Source: Nocardioides palaemonis (GTDB lineage Bacteria; Actinomycetota; Actinomycetes; Propionibacteriales; Nocardioidaceae). From it: a stretch of 64,000 nt of DNA. Positions within the stretch are counted from its first letter, which is position 1, and every line of letters begins with the position of its first letter. Of this stretch, positions 12,761 to 20,042 are shown piece after piece. A program made the translations under genes and the position numbers. The stretch covers positions 558,001 to 622,000 of the forward strand of contig NZ_JAGVQR010000003.1 in the NCBI RefSeq assembly GCF_018275325.1. The letters run 5' to 3'. The notes under the pieces were generated by a model. The model did no database searches, had not been told where the DNA came from, and worked only from the letters and a program-made list of their open reading frames with translations.

Positions 12761-12816
12761 CGAGCGGTGCGTGAGGGGGATTCCGAGGTCCCGGAACCCC
12801 CCTCACGCACCGCTTG
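12761..12816 (+). repeat. 56-base palindromic intergenic element, copy 2
   Basis: The left arm CGAGCGGTGCGTGAGG is identical to copy 1 (1761-1816) and the right arm differs by one base; the central 24 bases match at 19 positions. It lies 13 bases after the LCP stop, which is followed directly by CGTACC, as at 47629. No T-run follows. Confidence 0.8.
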
Positions 12817-12864
12817 CGTGATTTCGCCGGCGCCCTTGAAACGACCATCGGCGTCGGCGTACGC

Positions 12865-12880
12865 TCGCGATATATCGCGA
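12865..12880. promoter_or_regulatory. Probable PadR operator
   Basis: TCGCGATATATCGCGA is a perfect 16-base palindrome about 65 bases upstream of the padR start. PadR regulators commonly bind AT-centred palindromes near their own promoters, so autoregulation of the padR-DUF1707 pair is likely. Confidence 0.65.
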
Positions 12881-12945
12881 TAGGTCACCGACAGTCTTCG
12901 ACACATCGCGACCTGACTGTCAGCACGCACCCCGAGGAGCACGAC

Positions 12946-13620
12946 ATGGGACACCACTGGCCCGGCGCCGACTGGCCCGGCAACGACGACCGCGACCGCG
13001 ACTGGGGCGCCGCCTGGGGAGGTGCCCGCGGCCGCCGCGCCGGCGGGCCGCCGCCCTGGCTGGCCGAGATGCTCGGCCTCGCCACCACCCCGCAGCGCCC
13101 GCAGCAGCGCACGCCCCGCGTACGGCGCGGCGACGTCCGCACCGCGATCATCGACGTGCTGCACCGCGCCCGGGTCGCCGACGAGCCGATCAACGGCTAC
13201 CAGGTGATCCAGGAGATCGCCGAGCTGAGCAACGGCGAGTGGCGGCCCTCCCCCGGCTCGGTCTACCCGACCATCCAGCAGCTGCAGGACGAGGCGCTCG
13301 TGGAGTCCGACGACGAGCGCGGCCGCCGCACGATCCGGCTCACCGACTCCGGCGCCGACTGGGCCGAGTCCCACGCCGACGAGCTCGCGGCGGTGTGGGC
13401 GCCCTTCGCCCGCGCCGAGGTGCCGCCCACCGACCAGGGCTCCGACCGCTCGTCGGGGCAGGCCGACATCAAGAGCGAGATCCCGCAGGTGCTGAGCGCC
13501 GTGTGGCAGCTCGCCACCCAGGGCTCCGAGCAGCAGCGCCGCGCCGCGCTCGACGTGCTCGTCGACACCCGGCGCCGGCTCTACGGCATCCTCGCCGACG
13601 GCCGGGACAGCGAGCGATGA
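12946..13620 (+). CDS. PadR family transcriptional regulator
   Basis: 224 residues. A disordered Trp/Gly/Arg-rich N-terminus (about 1-60) precedes the winged helix (about 62-140), with GYQVIQEIAE and the family hallmark SPGSVYPTIQQLQDEALV leading into the wing. The C-terminal region should dimerise. The ATG at 12946 is preceded by GAGGAG at a suitable distance; earlier in-frame codons lie upstream of the palindromic operator and are not credible. The stop overlaps the DUF1707 start (ATGA). Ligand unknown; PadR proteins often respond to antibiotics, phenolics or envelope stress. Confidence 0.9.
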   Translation: MGHHWPGADWPGNDDRDRDWGAAWGGARGRRAGGPPPWLAEMLGLATTPQRPQQRTPRVRRGDVRTAIIDVLHRARVADEPINGYQVIQEIAELSNGEWRPSPGSVYPTIQQLQDEALVESDDERGRRTIRLTDSGADWAESHADELAAVWAPFARAEVPPTDQGSDRSSGQADIKSEIPQVLSAVWQLATQGSEQQRRAALDVLVDTRRRLYGILADGRDSER

Positions 13621-14042
13621 ACCCGGACGACCCCCGCGTGCGGGTCTCCGACGGCGACCGCGAGCGCGCCATGGCCGATCTCGCCACCCACTACGCCGAG
13701 GGTCGCCTCGACCACGAGGAGTACGACGAGCGGCTCGACGCGATCTGGACCGCCCGCACCCGCGCCGACCTCGCAGTGCTGTTCGGCGACCTGCCCCGTC
13801 CGGTCGCGCCGCAGCCCCAGGCCCGCACCCCGCAGCCCCGCAGCCAGCGCCGCCGCCGGTTCCCGCTGCTGCCGGTGCTCGCCGTGCTGATCGTGCTGAG
13901 CGCCGTCACCGACGTGCCCTTCTGGCTGCTGGTCTTCCCGCTGTGGTTCCTCCTGCGCCGCGGCGGCTGCGGACAGCAGGCGTCGCACGCCCACGCCGCC
14001 CACGGCGACTACCGCCGGCCGCGCAGGTCGTCCGGCTGGTAG
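13617..14042 (+). CDS. DUF1707 domain membrane protein
   Basis: 141 residues. The N-terminal 60 residues carry the DUF1707 pattern (VRVSDGDRERAMADL, EGRLDHEEYDERLDAIWTART, LFGDLP). An Arg/Gln/Pro linker, one or two hydrophobic segments (about 85-117) and a short His/Gly/Cys-containing tail follow. DUF1707 proteins are frequent in actinobacteria next to regulators and have no settled function. Translational coupling with the PadR gene suggests they act in one circuit, perhaps as sensor or target at the membrane. Confidence 0.85.
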   Translation: MNPDDPRVRVSDGDRERAMADLATHYAEGRLDHEEYDERLDAIWTARTRADLAVLFGDLPRPVAPQPQARTPQPRSQRRRRFPLLPVLAVLIVLSAVTDVPFWLLVFPLWFLLRRGGCGQQASHAHAAHGDYRRPRRSSGW

Positions 14043-14082
14043 GCGGCAGCCCGGTTCCCGCGTTCCTTTGCGTTCCACGTGG

Positions 14083-14098
14083 ATACCCCCTAGGGTAT
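14083..14098. promoter_or_regulatory. CsoR/CstR-type operator
   Basis: ATACCC-CCTA-GGGTAT has perfect 6-base arms and the G/C-centred layout bound by CsoR-family repressors, including the persulfide sensor CstR. TAGGGT inside it could serve as -10 box. It sits 32 bases before a rhodanese gene, which favours a CstR-like sulfur role over copper. No csoR/cstR gene is in the window. Confidence 0.7.
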
Positions 14099-14129
14099 AG
14101 GTGACACCACGACGGACGAGAGGAACACG

Positions 14130-14453
14130 ATGTCGGACGCCACCCCGGAGATCTCGGTCGAGACCTTCGCCGCCGAGCGCGAGGACGGCACGACCGTCGA
14201 CGTGCGCGAGCCGGCCGAGTACGTCGAGGGCCACGTCCCGGGCGCCCTCCTCGTGCCGATGGGTCGGCTCGCTGCCCGCGCCGGCGAGCTCGACCCCGGC
14301 CGCCGGGTGCACGTCATCTGCGCCTCGGGCAACCGCAGCCGGGCGATGACCGACCTGCTCGTCGCGATGGGCTTCGACGCCGTCTCGGTCGCGGGCGGGA
14401 CCCGCGGCTGGATCACCTCCGGCCGCGAGGTCCGGACCGGGACCACCCCGTGA
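14130..14453 (+). CDS. Single-domain rhodanese sulfurtransferase
   Basis: 107 residues, one rhodanese domain. The DVREPAEYVEGHVPGA motif and the active-site loop with Cys64 (VICASGNRSRA) are intact, as is the C-terminal GGTRGW. The cysteine would carry a persulfide from thiosulfate, glutathione persulfide or similar donors. The preceding CsoR/CstR-type operator and the following overlapping TauE/SafE gene (GTGA at 14450) mark it as part of a sulfane-sulfur handling operon. GAGAGGAAC precedes the ATG. Confidence 0.92.
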   Translation: MSDATPEISVETFAAEREDGTTVDVREPAEYVEGHVPGALLVPMGRLAARAGELDPGRRVHVICASGNRSRAMTDLLVAMGFDAVSVAGGTRGWITSGREVRTGTTP

Positions 14454-15265
14454 CCCTGGCCCTCGCCCTGGTGGCCGGCGTGCTGATCGGCCTCAGTCTC
14501 GGCGCCCTCGGCGGCGGCGGGTCGATCCTGGCCGTCCCGGTGCTCCTCGCGCTCGGCGAGAGCCCGTCGCACGCGACCACGGGCTCGCTCGTGGTCGTCG
14601 GCGTGACCTCGGCCGTCGGCGCCGTCGCCGCGGCACGCCGTGGCGCATCCCTCCCCGCGCGCGGCCTCGCGTTCGGCACGGTCGCGATCGGCGGAGCCGT
14701 GCTCGGCGGCCACGCCTCGACGCGCGTGCCCGAGCCGGTCCTGATGCTGGCCTTCTCCCTGCTCATGGTGGTGGTCGGCACGCTGATGGCGCTGCGGCAG
14801 TGGCGCGCGCGGACGCAGCCACGCGCCGACGCCCGCGTGCTGAGCGACGAGCCGATCATCAGCTTCAGCCCCACCTTCGCCTGCCAGTGCCCCCGCGCGC
14901 TCAAGGTGCTCGTCACCGCGACCGTCGTCGGCCTGCTCACCGGCTTCCTCGGCGTCGGCGGCGGCTTCCTCGTGGTGCCGGCGCTCGTGCTCGCCCTCGG
15001 CATCTCGATGGACCTCGCCGCCGGGACCTCGCTGGTCGTCATCGCGGTCACGAGCGTCGCCGCGCTCGCGACCCGCCTGGGGTCCGGCGTGCAGCCGGAC
15101 TGGAGCCTCGTCGTCGCGCTGACAGCGGCCGCGATCGCCGGCTCGCTGCTCGGTGGCCGCGTCGCCGCCCGGACCGACACCCGGGTGCTCTCGACAGCCT
15201 TCACCGTGCTCGTCCTCGCCGTCGCCGCGTGCACCACGGTCGTCGCCGTGCCCGCCCTCGCCTGA
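14450..15265 (+). CDS. TauE/SafE family sulfur-compound transporter
   Basis: 271 residues with about eight hydrophobic segments in two repeated halves, each beginning with a Gly-rich motif (LGALGGGGSILAVP near 17-30; LGVGGGFLVVPALVL in the second half). The central cytoplasmic loop holds a CxC pair at Cys145/147 (FACQCPRA). Relatives export sulfite, sulfoacetate or thiosulfate, or import sulfur compounds. With the rhodanese gene it would move the substrate or product of persulfide detoxification. GTG start overlaps the rhodanese stop. Confidence 0.88.
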   Translation: MTLALALVAGVLIGLSLGALGGGGSILAVPVLLALGESPSHATTGSLVVVGVTSAVGAVAAARRGASLPARGLAFGTVAIGGAVLGGHASTRVPEPVLMLAFSLLMVVVGTLMALRQWRARTQPRADARVLSDEPIISFSPTFACQCPRALKVLVTATVVGLLTGFLGVGGGFLVVPALVLALGISMDLAAGTSLVVIAVTSVAALATRLGSGVQPDWSLVVALTAAAIAGSLLGGRVAARTDTRVLSTAFTVLVLAVAACTTVVAVPALA

Positions 15266-15315
15266 CTCCCCGACCCACCGATCCACCCACACGTCCACCA
15301 GAAGGAGACACGACC

Positions 15316-15480
15316 ATGTGCCGACCCACCACCTGCAAGACCTGCGGCAAGACCACCTGGGCCGGGTGCGGCCAGCACGTCGCCCAGGTCAAGGCGATGG
15401 TGCCCGCGGGCCAGTGGTGCACGGGCCACGCCGACGAGCCCCGCACCGGCGGCTTCCTGAGCAGGCTGCTCGGCCGCTGA
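15316..15480 (+). CDS. Small Cys/His-rich protein, probable zinc site
   Basis: 54 residues, too short for many gene callers but preceded by a strong AGAAGGAGA ribosome-binding site. Cys2, Cys7, Cys10, Cys18, His21, Cys35 and His38 make up 13% of the protein and suggest one zinc (or persulfide) site; CKTCGKTTWAGCGQH is the core. I have seen similar short proteins in many bacteria and some fungi, without an established function. Its place 50 bases after TauE/SafE suggests co-transcription with the sulfur operon, so a persulfide relay or sensor role is conceivable but unproven. Confidence 0.8.
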   Translation: MCRPTTCKTCGKTTWAGCGQHVAQVKAMVPAGQWCTGHADEPRTGGFLSRLLGR

Positions 15481-15516
15481 CCCGACGGCCCGCGTCCGTC
15501 TGGGACGATGGGCCGC

Positions 15517-17160
15517 ATGAGGGCCTTCCTGGGTGCGGCGATCGCCGCCCTGGCCCTCCTGGTCGGGGCGGCGCCGCCCGCATCCGCGCACGCGTCCCTG
15601 GTCGACTCCGACCCCGACGAGGGCGCGGTGGTCGCCACCGCACCGGAGACGGTGGTCCTGACCTTCAACGAGCCGGTCCGCCTCACCTCCCAGCCGATCC
15701 GGGTCTACGACGCCGACGGCGAGCAGGTCGAGTCCTCCGCCGAGGCCGACGACCGCCAGGTCACGGTCGCGCTGCCGGGCGCCGACGACCTCGCCGACGG
15801 GACCTACGTCGTGGCGTGGAACGCCCTGTCCGGCGACGGCCACCCGCTGTCCGGCGCGCTCACGTTCTCGATCGGGGCGCCCAGCGCGTCACTCGTCGAG
15901 CCGCCCGCCCCCGAGAGCAGCTCGCGCGCCGTCACGGCGGTGCGTGACGCGCTGACCGCCGCGACCTACGTCGGACTGCTGGTGGCCGCGGGCCTCGCGC
16001 TGTTCACCTCGCGCGTCCTGCCGACCTCGTGGTCCGGCACCGACGTGCGGCGGCGGCTGCGCCGGCTGATGTCCGGCGCCGCGCTCGTCGCCGGTGCCGC
16101 CGCGGTCCTCCTGGTGCCGGTGGCCTCGGTCTACGCCCAGGGCCGCGAGCTCGACGGGCTGCTCACGTCCTTCTCCCCCGCGCTGGTCCTCAACGAGGTG
16201 TCGTGCGCCGTGCTCGTGGTCGTCGGGCTGGCCGTCGTGGTGCGGGCGTCGGGTGACGCTCCGCCGGACGCCCGAGCCGTCCGCCTGCTCACCGGCGGGG
16301 CGTTGCTCGCCCTGGCCGGTCCGGCGCTGGTCGGCCACACCCGGGCGTACGCCCCCTGGCCGCTGCTCGTCGCCTCGGACGTCCTCCACCTCGTCGCCGG
16401 CGCCACGTGGCTGGGCGGCCTCGTGGGGCTCGCCCTGGCGGTGCGCGCCCTCGCGGGCCGCGAGCAGCTCGCGGCCACCACGCTCGCCCGCTTCTCGACC
16501 CTCGCCGGCGGCCTCCTCCTGCTGGTGGCGGCCACGGGGTCGTTCCTGGGCTGGCGGGTCGTCGGCTCCTGGGACGCCCTGTTCTCCACCACCTACGGGC
16601 GCCTCCTGCTGGTCAAGGTGGGGCTGGCCCTGCTGGTGGCCGCGATGGGCGGCTGGAACCGCTGGCGCACGCTGCCGACCGTGCGCGCCGCCGCGGGGTT
16701 CGCCGACCGCGAGCGGGCGGCGGCGCTGCTGACCCGTACGGTCCGCATCGAGGCGGTCGTCCTCGTGGCGCTGCTCGCCACCACGGGCGTCCTGGTCAAC
16801 CAGCCGCCTCGGCCGGAACCGCTGACCGCTGCCTCCGGCACCACGGGCGCGTCCACGGCCGGGGTCGGCGACCTCCGGGTGCTGGCCGTCATGTCGCCGC
16901 AGCGACCGGGCGCGAACACCCTGCTGGTGCAGGTGCAGGACGACGCGGGAGACCCCGTCGACCTGCCCGCGCCTCCCCTCGTCCGCCTCGCCGGACCGGG
17001 AGGACAGACCGAGGACGTCACCGTGCAGACGGTCGGGTCCGGCACGTGGCGGGCCCAGGTCGTGGTGGCAGCGCCGGGCGCCTGGGAGGTGCAGGTCGGC
17101 CTCGCCACGAGCGACCGTGAGCAGGAGCGGGCGACGGTCAGGCTGGCGGTCGCACGCTGA
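15517..17160 (+). CDS. CopC-CopD fusion, copper resistance/uptake protein
   Basis: 547 residues. The signal peptide ends AHA, so the mature protein begins with His, the first Cu(II) ligand of CopC; GDGHPLSG supplies a later His. The CopC domain (about 25-120) is followed by about eight transmembrane helices of a CopD domain and a C-terminal extracellular beta domain resembling YtkA/FixH. CopC binds periplasmic copper and CopD is thought to move it across the membrane. ATG 15517 is chosen because it begins the signal peptide; ATG 15508 would add three residues. The 3' end overlaps the convergent lipoprotein gene by 23 bases. Confidence 0.9.
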   Translation: MRAFLGAAIAALALLVGAAPPASAHASLVDSDPDEGAVVATAPETVVLTFNEPVRLTSQPIRVYDADGEQVESSAEADDRQVTVALPGADDLADGTYVVAWNALSGDGHPLSGALTFSIGAPSASLVEPPAPESSSRAVTAVRDALTAATYVGLLVAAGLALFTSRVLPTSWSGTDVRRRLRRLMSGAALVAGAAAVLLVPVASVYAQGRELDGLLTSFSPALVLNEVSCAVLVVVGLAVVVRASGDAPPDARAVRLLTGGALLALAGPALVGHTRAYAPWPLLVASDVLHLVAGATWLGGLVGLALAVRALAGREQLAATTLARFSTLAGGLLLLVAATGSFLGWRVVGSWDALFSTTYGRLLLVKVGLALLVAAMGGWNRWRTLPTVRAAAGFADRERAAALLTRTVRIEAVVLVALLATTGVLVNQPPRPEPLTAASGTTGASTAGVGDLRVLAVMSPQRPGANTLLVQVQDDAGDPVDLPAPPLVRLAGPGGQTEDVTVQTVGSGTWRAQVVVAAPGAWEVQVGLATSDREQERATVRLAVAR

Positions 17161-17980
17161 GGTCGACCGGCACGGTGTGCAGGAAGCCGTCGACCCGCAC
17201 CTGGACGAAGAGCCGGTAGTCGCCGGGCTGCTCGATGTCGGTGTGGAAGGTCAGCGCGGTGCCGTCCTCCGTGACCTCCGGCGCGTCCAGCGGGTGCAGG
17301 TGGGCGATCGCACCGGTCGCGGTGTCGAAGCCGGTGACGTGCCCGTAGGCGTCGAGCCAGGTGCCGAGGGTGACCGCGCGGCCGGCGGCGTCCCGGACCA
17401 GCAGGGTGAGCCGGCCGTCGGGGCCGACCGCGGGCGCCTGCCCCACGGTGACCCGCACGACGTCGTCGCCGGCGACGGTGTCGCCAGGGTCGCCCGGCGG
17501 GAGCGACACCTCCTTTCCGAGGACCACGTGGTCGCCGTTGCCGCCGTCGTCGACCGCGACGAGCTCGGCGACGACGCGGTAGGCCCCCGCGTCGGGCACG
17601 TCGAGCGGGACCGACCAGGTGCCGTCGTCGGCCATCGTGGGGTGGAGGTGGCGGAACACCTCGAGCCGGTCGTCGACGACGTAGAGGTGCAGCCGCTTGG
17701 TCTGCTCCTCGAGGAAGTCGGTGACCGGCGCTCCCTCGTAGTCGATGCGGAACCGCAGCTCCCGCGCACCGGACGCGCTCTCCCGGACCTGGACGCCGTC
17801 GAGCGAGTACCCGACCTCGGTCGGGCTGGTGCCGTCGCCCACCGCCATCGACACCAGACCGGCGCCGACGTGCTCGTGACCGGGCTCGACGCGCGAGTCG
17901 TCGGCGGAGCAGCCGGCCACGACGCCTGCGACCAGCAGCGCCGCCACGGCGCGGACGCCCCGTGCGGTCGACCTGGTCAC
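17138..17980 (-). CDS. His-rich lipoprotein, putative metal binding
   Basis: 280 residues with signal peptide and lipobox VVAGC (Cys24). Two related beta units can be seen: one with RLHLYVV...FRHLHPTM and a second with AHLHP...LTFHTDIEQPGDYRLFVQV. Each carries an HLHP motif and a PGxYRL/AGAYRV strand, suggesting an internal duplication like YtkA/FixH or cupredoxin-type domains. Facing a CopC-CopD gene end to end, it is likely a copper chaperone or store on the outer face of the membrane. No functional name can be given with certainty. Confidence 0.82.
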   Translation of the reverse strand: MTRSTARGVRAVAALLVAGVVAGCSADDSRVEPGHEHVGAGLVSMAVGDGTSPTEVGYSLDGVQVRESASGARELRFRIDYEGAPVTDFLEEQTKRLHLYVVDDRLEVFRHLHPTMADDGTWSVPLDVPDAGAYRVVAELVAVDDGGNGDHVVLGKEVSLPPGDPGDTVAGDDVVRVTVGQAPAVGPDGRLTLLVRDAAGRAVTLGTWLDAYGHVTGFDTATGAIAHLHPLDAPEVTEDGTALTFHTDIEQPGDYRLFVQVRVDGFLHTVPVDLSVRPPA

Positions 17981-17992
17981 CTCGTCAGCCTA
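17981..17992 (-). promoter_or_regulatory. Leaderless-type promoter for the His-rich lipoprotein
   Basis: TAGGCT (17987-17992, minus strand) lies 6 bases before GTG 17980. Confidence 0.5.
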
Positions 17993-18068
17993 GGCGGCGA
18001 CACCGAGGCAACTTTCCGCCGACCCACGGCGTCTACGTGTCGACCGTCCACGAGCTTCCGGGGGATCC

Positions 18069-19028
18069 ATGCGCCGCACGTCCGTCCTGACCGCCACCTC
18101 GCTGCTCGGCCTCGCCCTGCTGGCGCCCGCCGCGCAGGCCCTGCCGGCGGCCGCGCCCACATCCGTGTGCAGCGGCGAGTACGCCACGGTGGTCGGCACC
18201 GGTCCCACCGTGACCGGCACCGAGGGCGACGACGTCATCGTGGTCGGGACCGCCACCACGGTCCGGGCGCTCGGGGGCAACGACCAGATCTGCGTCTCCT
18301 CCGACGGAGCCGTGATCGGCGGGACCACCGAGCCGGCCGCGGTCCGGGACATCGACGCCGGCGCCGGCAACGACCTGGTGGCGCTCACCACCGACTCACT
18401 GGCCGCCGGGAGCGCCATCGACCTCGGCGACGGCACGGACACCCTCGTCGCCGCACAGGCGGGCGGCTTCCTCGCCCTCGACCTCCGGGAGCAGGCCCTG
18501 GAGGTCGACCGCGCGCTCGTCGCGACCGTCACCGGCGGCGAGCACGCCTCCCTCCTCGCGCCCGAGGTCGACCTCAACGGCGACGGGGGCGACAACGGGC
18601 TCTTCGTCCTGGCGTGCGACGCCCGGTTGCGGGGCGGGCCGGGCGACGACGAGCTCACGAGCTACTACTCGGACGCGACGTGGGACATCTTCGACTTCGA
18701 GTGCGCCGAGCAGCGCGTCGACGCGGAGGCCGGCGCCGGCGACGACCGCATCCGCGGGGGCGTGGGTGACGACCGGCTGCTGGGCAACGGCGGCCGGGAC
18801 AAGATCGACGGCCGCGACGGCCACGACGTGATCGAGGGCGGGCGCGGTGCCGACGTCCTCGACAGCGGCTCCCGCGGCGACACGGTGCGGGGCAACGGCG
18901 GCAACGACCGCATCGCGGGTGGCTCGGGTGCCGACCGCCTCGAGGGCGGCGGTGGCCGCGACCAGGTCGACGGTGCGAAGGGCCGCGACCGGTGCGTCGC
19001 CGAGGTCGAGCGCGGCTGCGAGCTCTGA
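18069..19028 (+). CDS. Secreted RTX (hemolysin-type calcium-binding) repeat protein
   Basis: 319 residues with a clear signal peptide (residues 1-25, ending AQA). Degenerate Asp/Gly nonapeptides occur early (TEGDDVIVVG, GAGNDLVAL), and a regular block of GGxGxDxhx repeats fills the last 100 residues, where each pair binds Ca2+ in a beta roll. Cys residues before and after suggest a disulfide-stabilised central domain. No enzymatic domain is visible, so it is probably an extracellular structural or adhesive protein. No type I secretion genes are nearby; Sec export is implied by the signal peptide. Confidence 0.85.
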   Translation: MRRTSVLTATSLLGLALLAPAAQALPAAAPTSVCSGEYATVVGTGPTVTGTEGDDVIVVGTATTVRALGGNDQICVSSDGAVIGGTTEPAAVRDIDAGAGNDLVALTTDSLAAGSAIDLGDGTDTLVAAQAGGFLALDLREQALEVDRALVATVTGGEHASLLAPEVDLNGDGGDNGLFVLACDARLRGGPGDDELTSYYSDATWDIFDFECAEQRVDAEAGAGDDRIRGGVGDDRLLGNGGRDKIDGRDGHDVIEGGRGADVLDSGSRGDTVRGNGGNDRIAGGSGADRLEGGGGRDQVDGAKGRDRCVAEVERGCEL

Positions 19029-19038
19029 GCGTCCGGCG

Positions 19039-19791
19039 TCAGGCGGACGCGGGCCGGAGTGTCGCGTCGAGCAGGGTCCGCAGGCTGGCGAAGTGTCGCT
19101 CCGCGGACTCCTCGTCGTACATCGAGGTGTCGGACATCGAGTAGCCGTGGGGCCCCGGGAACACCTCGTTGACCGCCGGGAGCCCGGCCTCGTCGAGCGC
19201 GGCGCCGAGCGCCTCGACCGCCTCGGGCGGCATCGAGCGGTCGTCCGAGGCGTGACCGAAGGCGTAGGACGCGCGGGCGGTGGCGAGCGCGCGGTGCGGG
19301 CTGTCGGGCTCGTCGGTGACCAGGCCGCCGCCGTGCCAGCCGCCGACCGCGACGACGGCGGGGTCGAGCCCGGACGCGCGGATCGCGATGCGGGCGCCCA
19401 TGCAGTAGCCGGTCACGCCCACCTCGTCGCCCGCCACCTCGGGGAGGTCGCGGAGCGCGGCGAGGTAGGCCGGCAGGTCGCGCGACAGGAGGTCGGTGGT
19501 GAGCCGCTGGACGCGGCCCATCGCCTCGCCCATGAACTCCTCGCGCGCGCCCGGCTCGCGCAGGTCGCGCGTGGGTGACGTCTCGGCGGCCGACCCCTCG
19601 CGGAAGAAGACGTTGGGCGCGAGGACGGTGTAGCCCCACGACGCGATCCGGTCGGCCATCTCCTCGATCCGCGGGCGCAGCCCGATCGCGTCGATGACGA
19701 GCAGGACACCCGGGGCGGGCTCGCCGCCGGGGGCGGGAGCGACGTACGCCTCGGCGTCGCCGTCGGGCAGGGTCAGCGTGGTGGTCGGCAC
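19039..19791 (-). CDS. Dienelactone hydrolase family protein
   Basis: 250 residues, alpha/beta hydrolase of the dienelactone type with a cysteine nucleophile: Cys130 in GYCMGAR, Asp184 and His215 (GPHGYSM) complete the triad. The N-terminal half (DAIGLRPRIEEMADRIASWGY) is typical. Such enzymes hydrolyse lactones or other esters; no aromatic-degradation genes are nearby, so the physiological substrate is open. The GTG start at 19791 follows a TAGCCT -10 box by 6 bases. It converges with the RTX gene. Confidence 0.9.
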   Translation of the reverse strand: MPTTTLTLPDGDAEAYVAPAPGGEPAPGVLLVIDAIGLRPRIEEMADRIASWGYTVLAPNVFFREGSAAETSPTRDLREPGAREEFMGEAMGRVQRLTTDLLSRDLPAYLAALRDLPEVAGDEVGVTGYCMGARIAIRASGLDPAVVAVGGWHGGGLVTDEPDSPHRALATARASYAFGHASDDRSMPPEAVEALGAALDEAGLPAVNEVFPGPHGYSMSDTSMYDEESAERHFASLRTLLDATLRPASA

Positions 19792-19803
19792 GGACCGAGG
19801 CTA
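19792..19803 (-). promoter_or_regulatory. Leaderless-type promoter for dienelactone hydrolase
   Basis: TAGCCT (19798-19803, minus strand) lies 6 bases before GTG 19791. Confidence 0.5.
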
Positions 19804-19813
19804 GCGCCGGCGC

Positions 19814-19948
19814 CTAGCGCGCCGGGGTGTCGGCGTCGTTGCGCTCCGGTGCCAGCGGCTCGAGTCGCGCGAGGAGGTAGAGCAGCGCCGCGAGGCCGAG
19901 CTGCACGCCCAGCACCAGCGCGAGGGTGGCGTCGAGATCGTCGAACAT
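19814..19948 (-). CDS. Small single-pass membrane protein
   Basis: 44 residues from ATG 19948, preceded by a GGAAGG-type ribosome-binding site. One hydrophobic helix (about residues 6-28, LALVLGVQLGLAALLYLLA) is flanked by an acidic N-terminus and a mixed-charge C-terminus. No recognised family. It lies between acyl-CoA dehydrogenase (upstream on the same strand) and dienelactone hydrolase. The gene is plausible but small; conservation would settle it. Confidence 0.5.
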   Translation of the reverse strand: MFDDLDATLALVLGVQLGLAALLYLLARLEPLAPERNDADTPAR

Positions 19949-20042
19949 GGGGTCCGCCTTCCGTCCCGGCGAGTGTGCCCGGCACGCGCAGCGGGCGGGC
20001 ACACCCCCAGTGGCGTGTGCCCGCCCGCTGCGACGACGGGGG

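Noticed and set aside
14083..14098. Copper-specific CsoR operator
   Set aside because: The sequence alone cannot separate CsoR from CstR; the following rhodanese and TauE/SafE genes favour sulfur, and copper genes start only 1.4 kb later with other signals in between.
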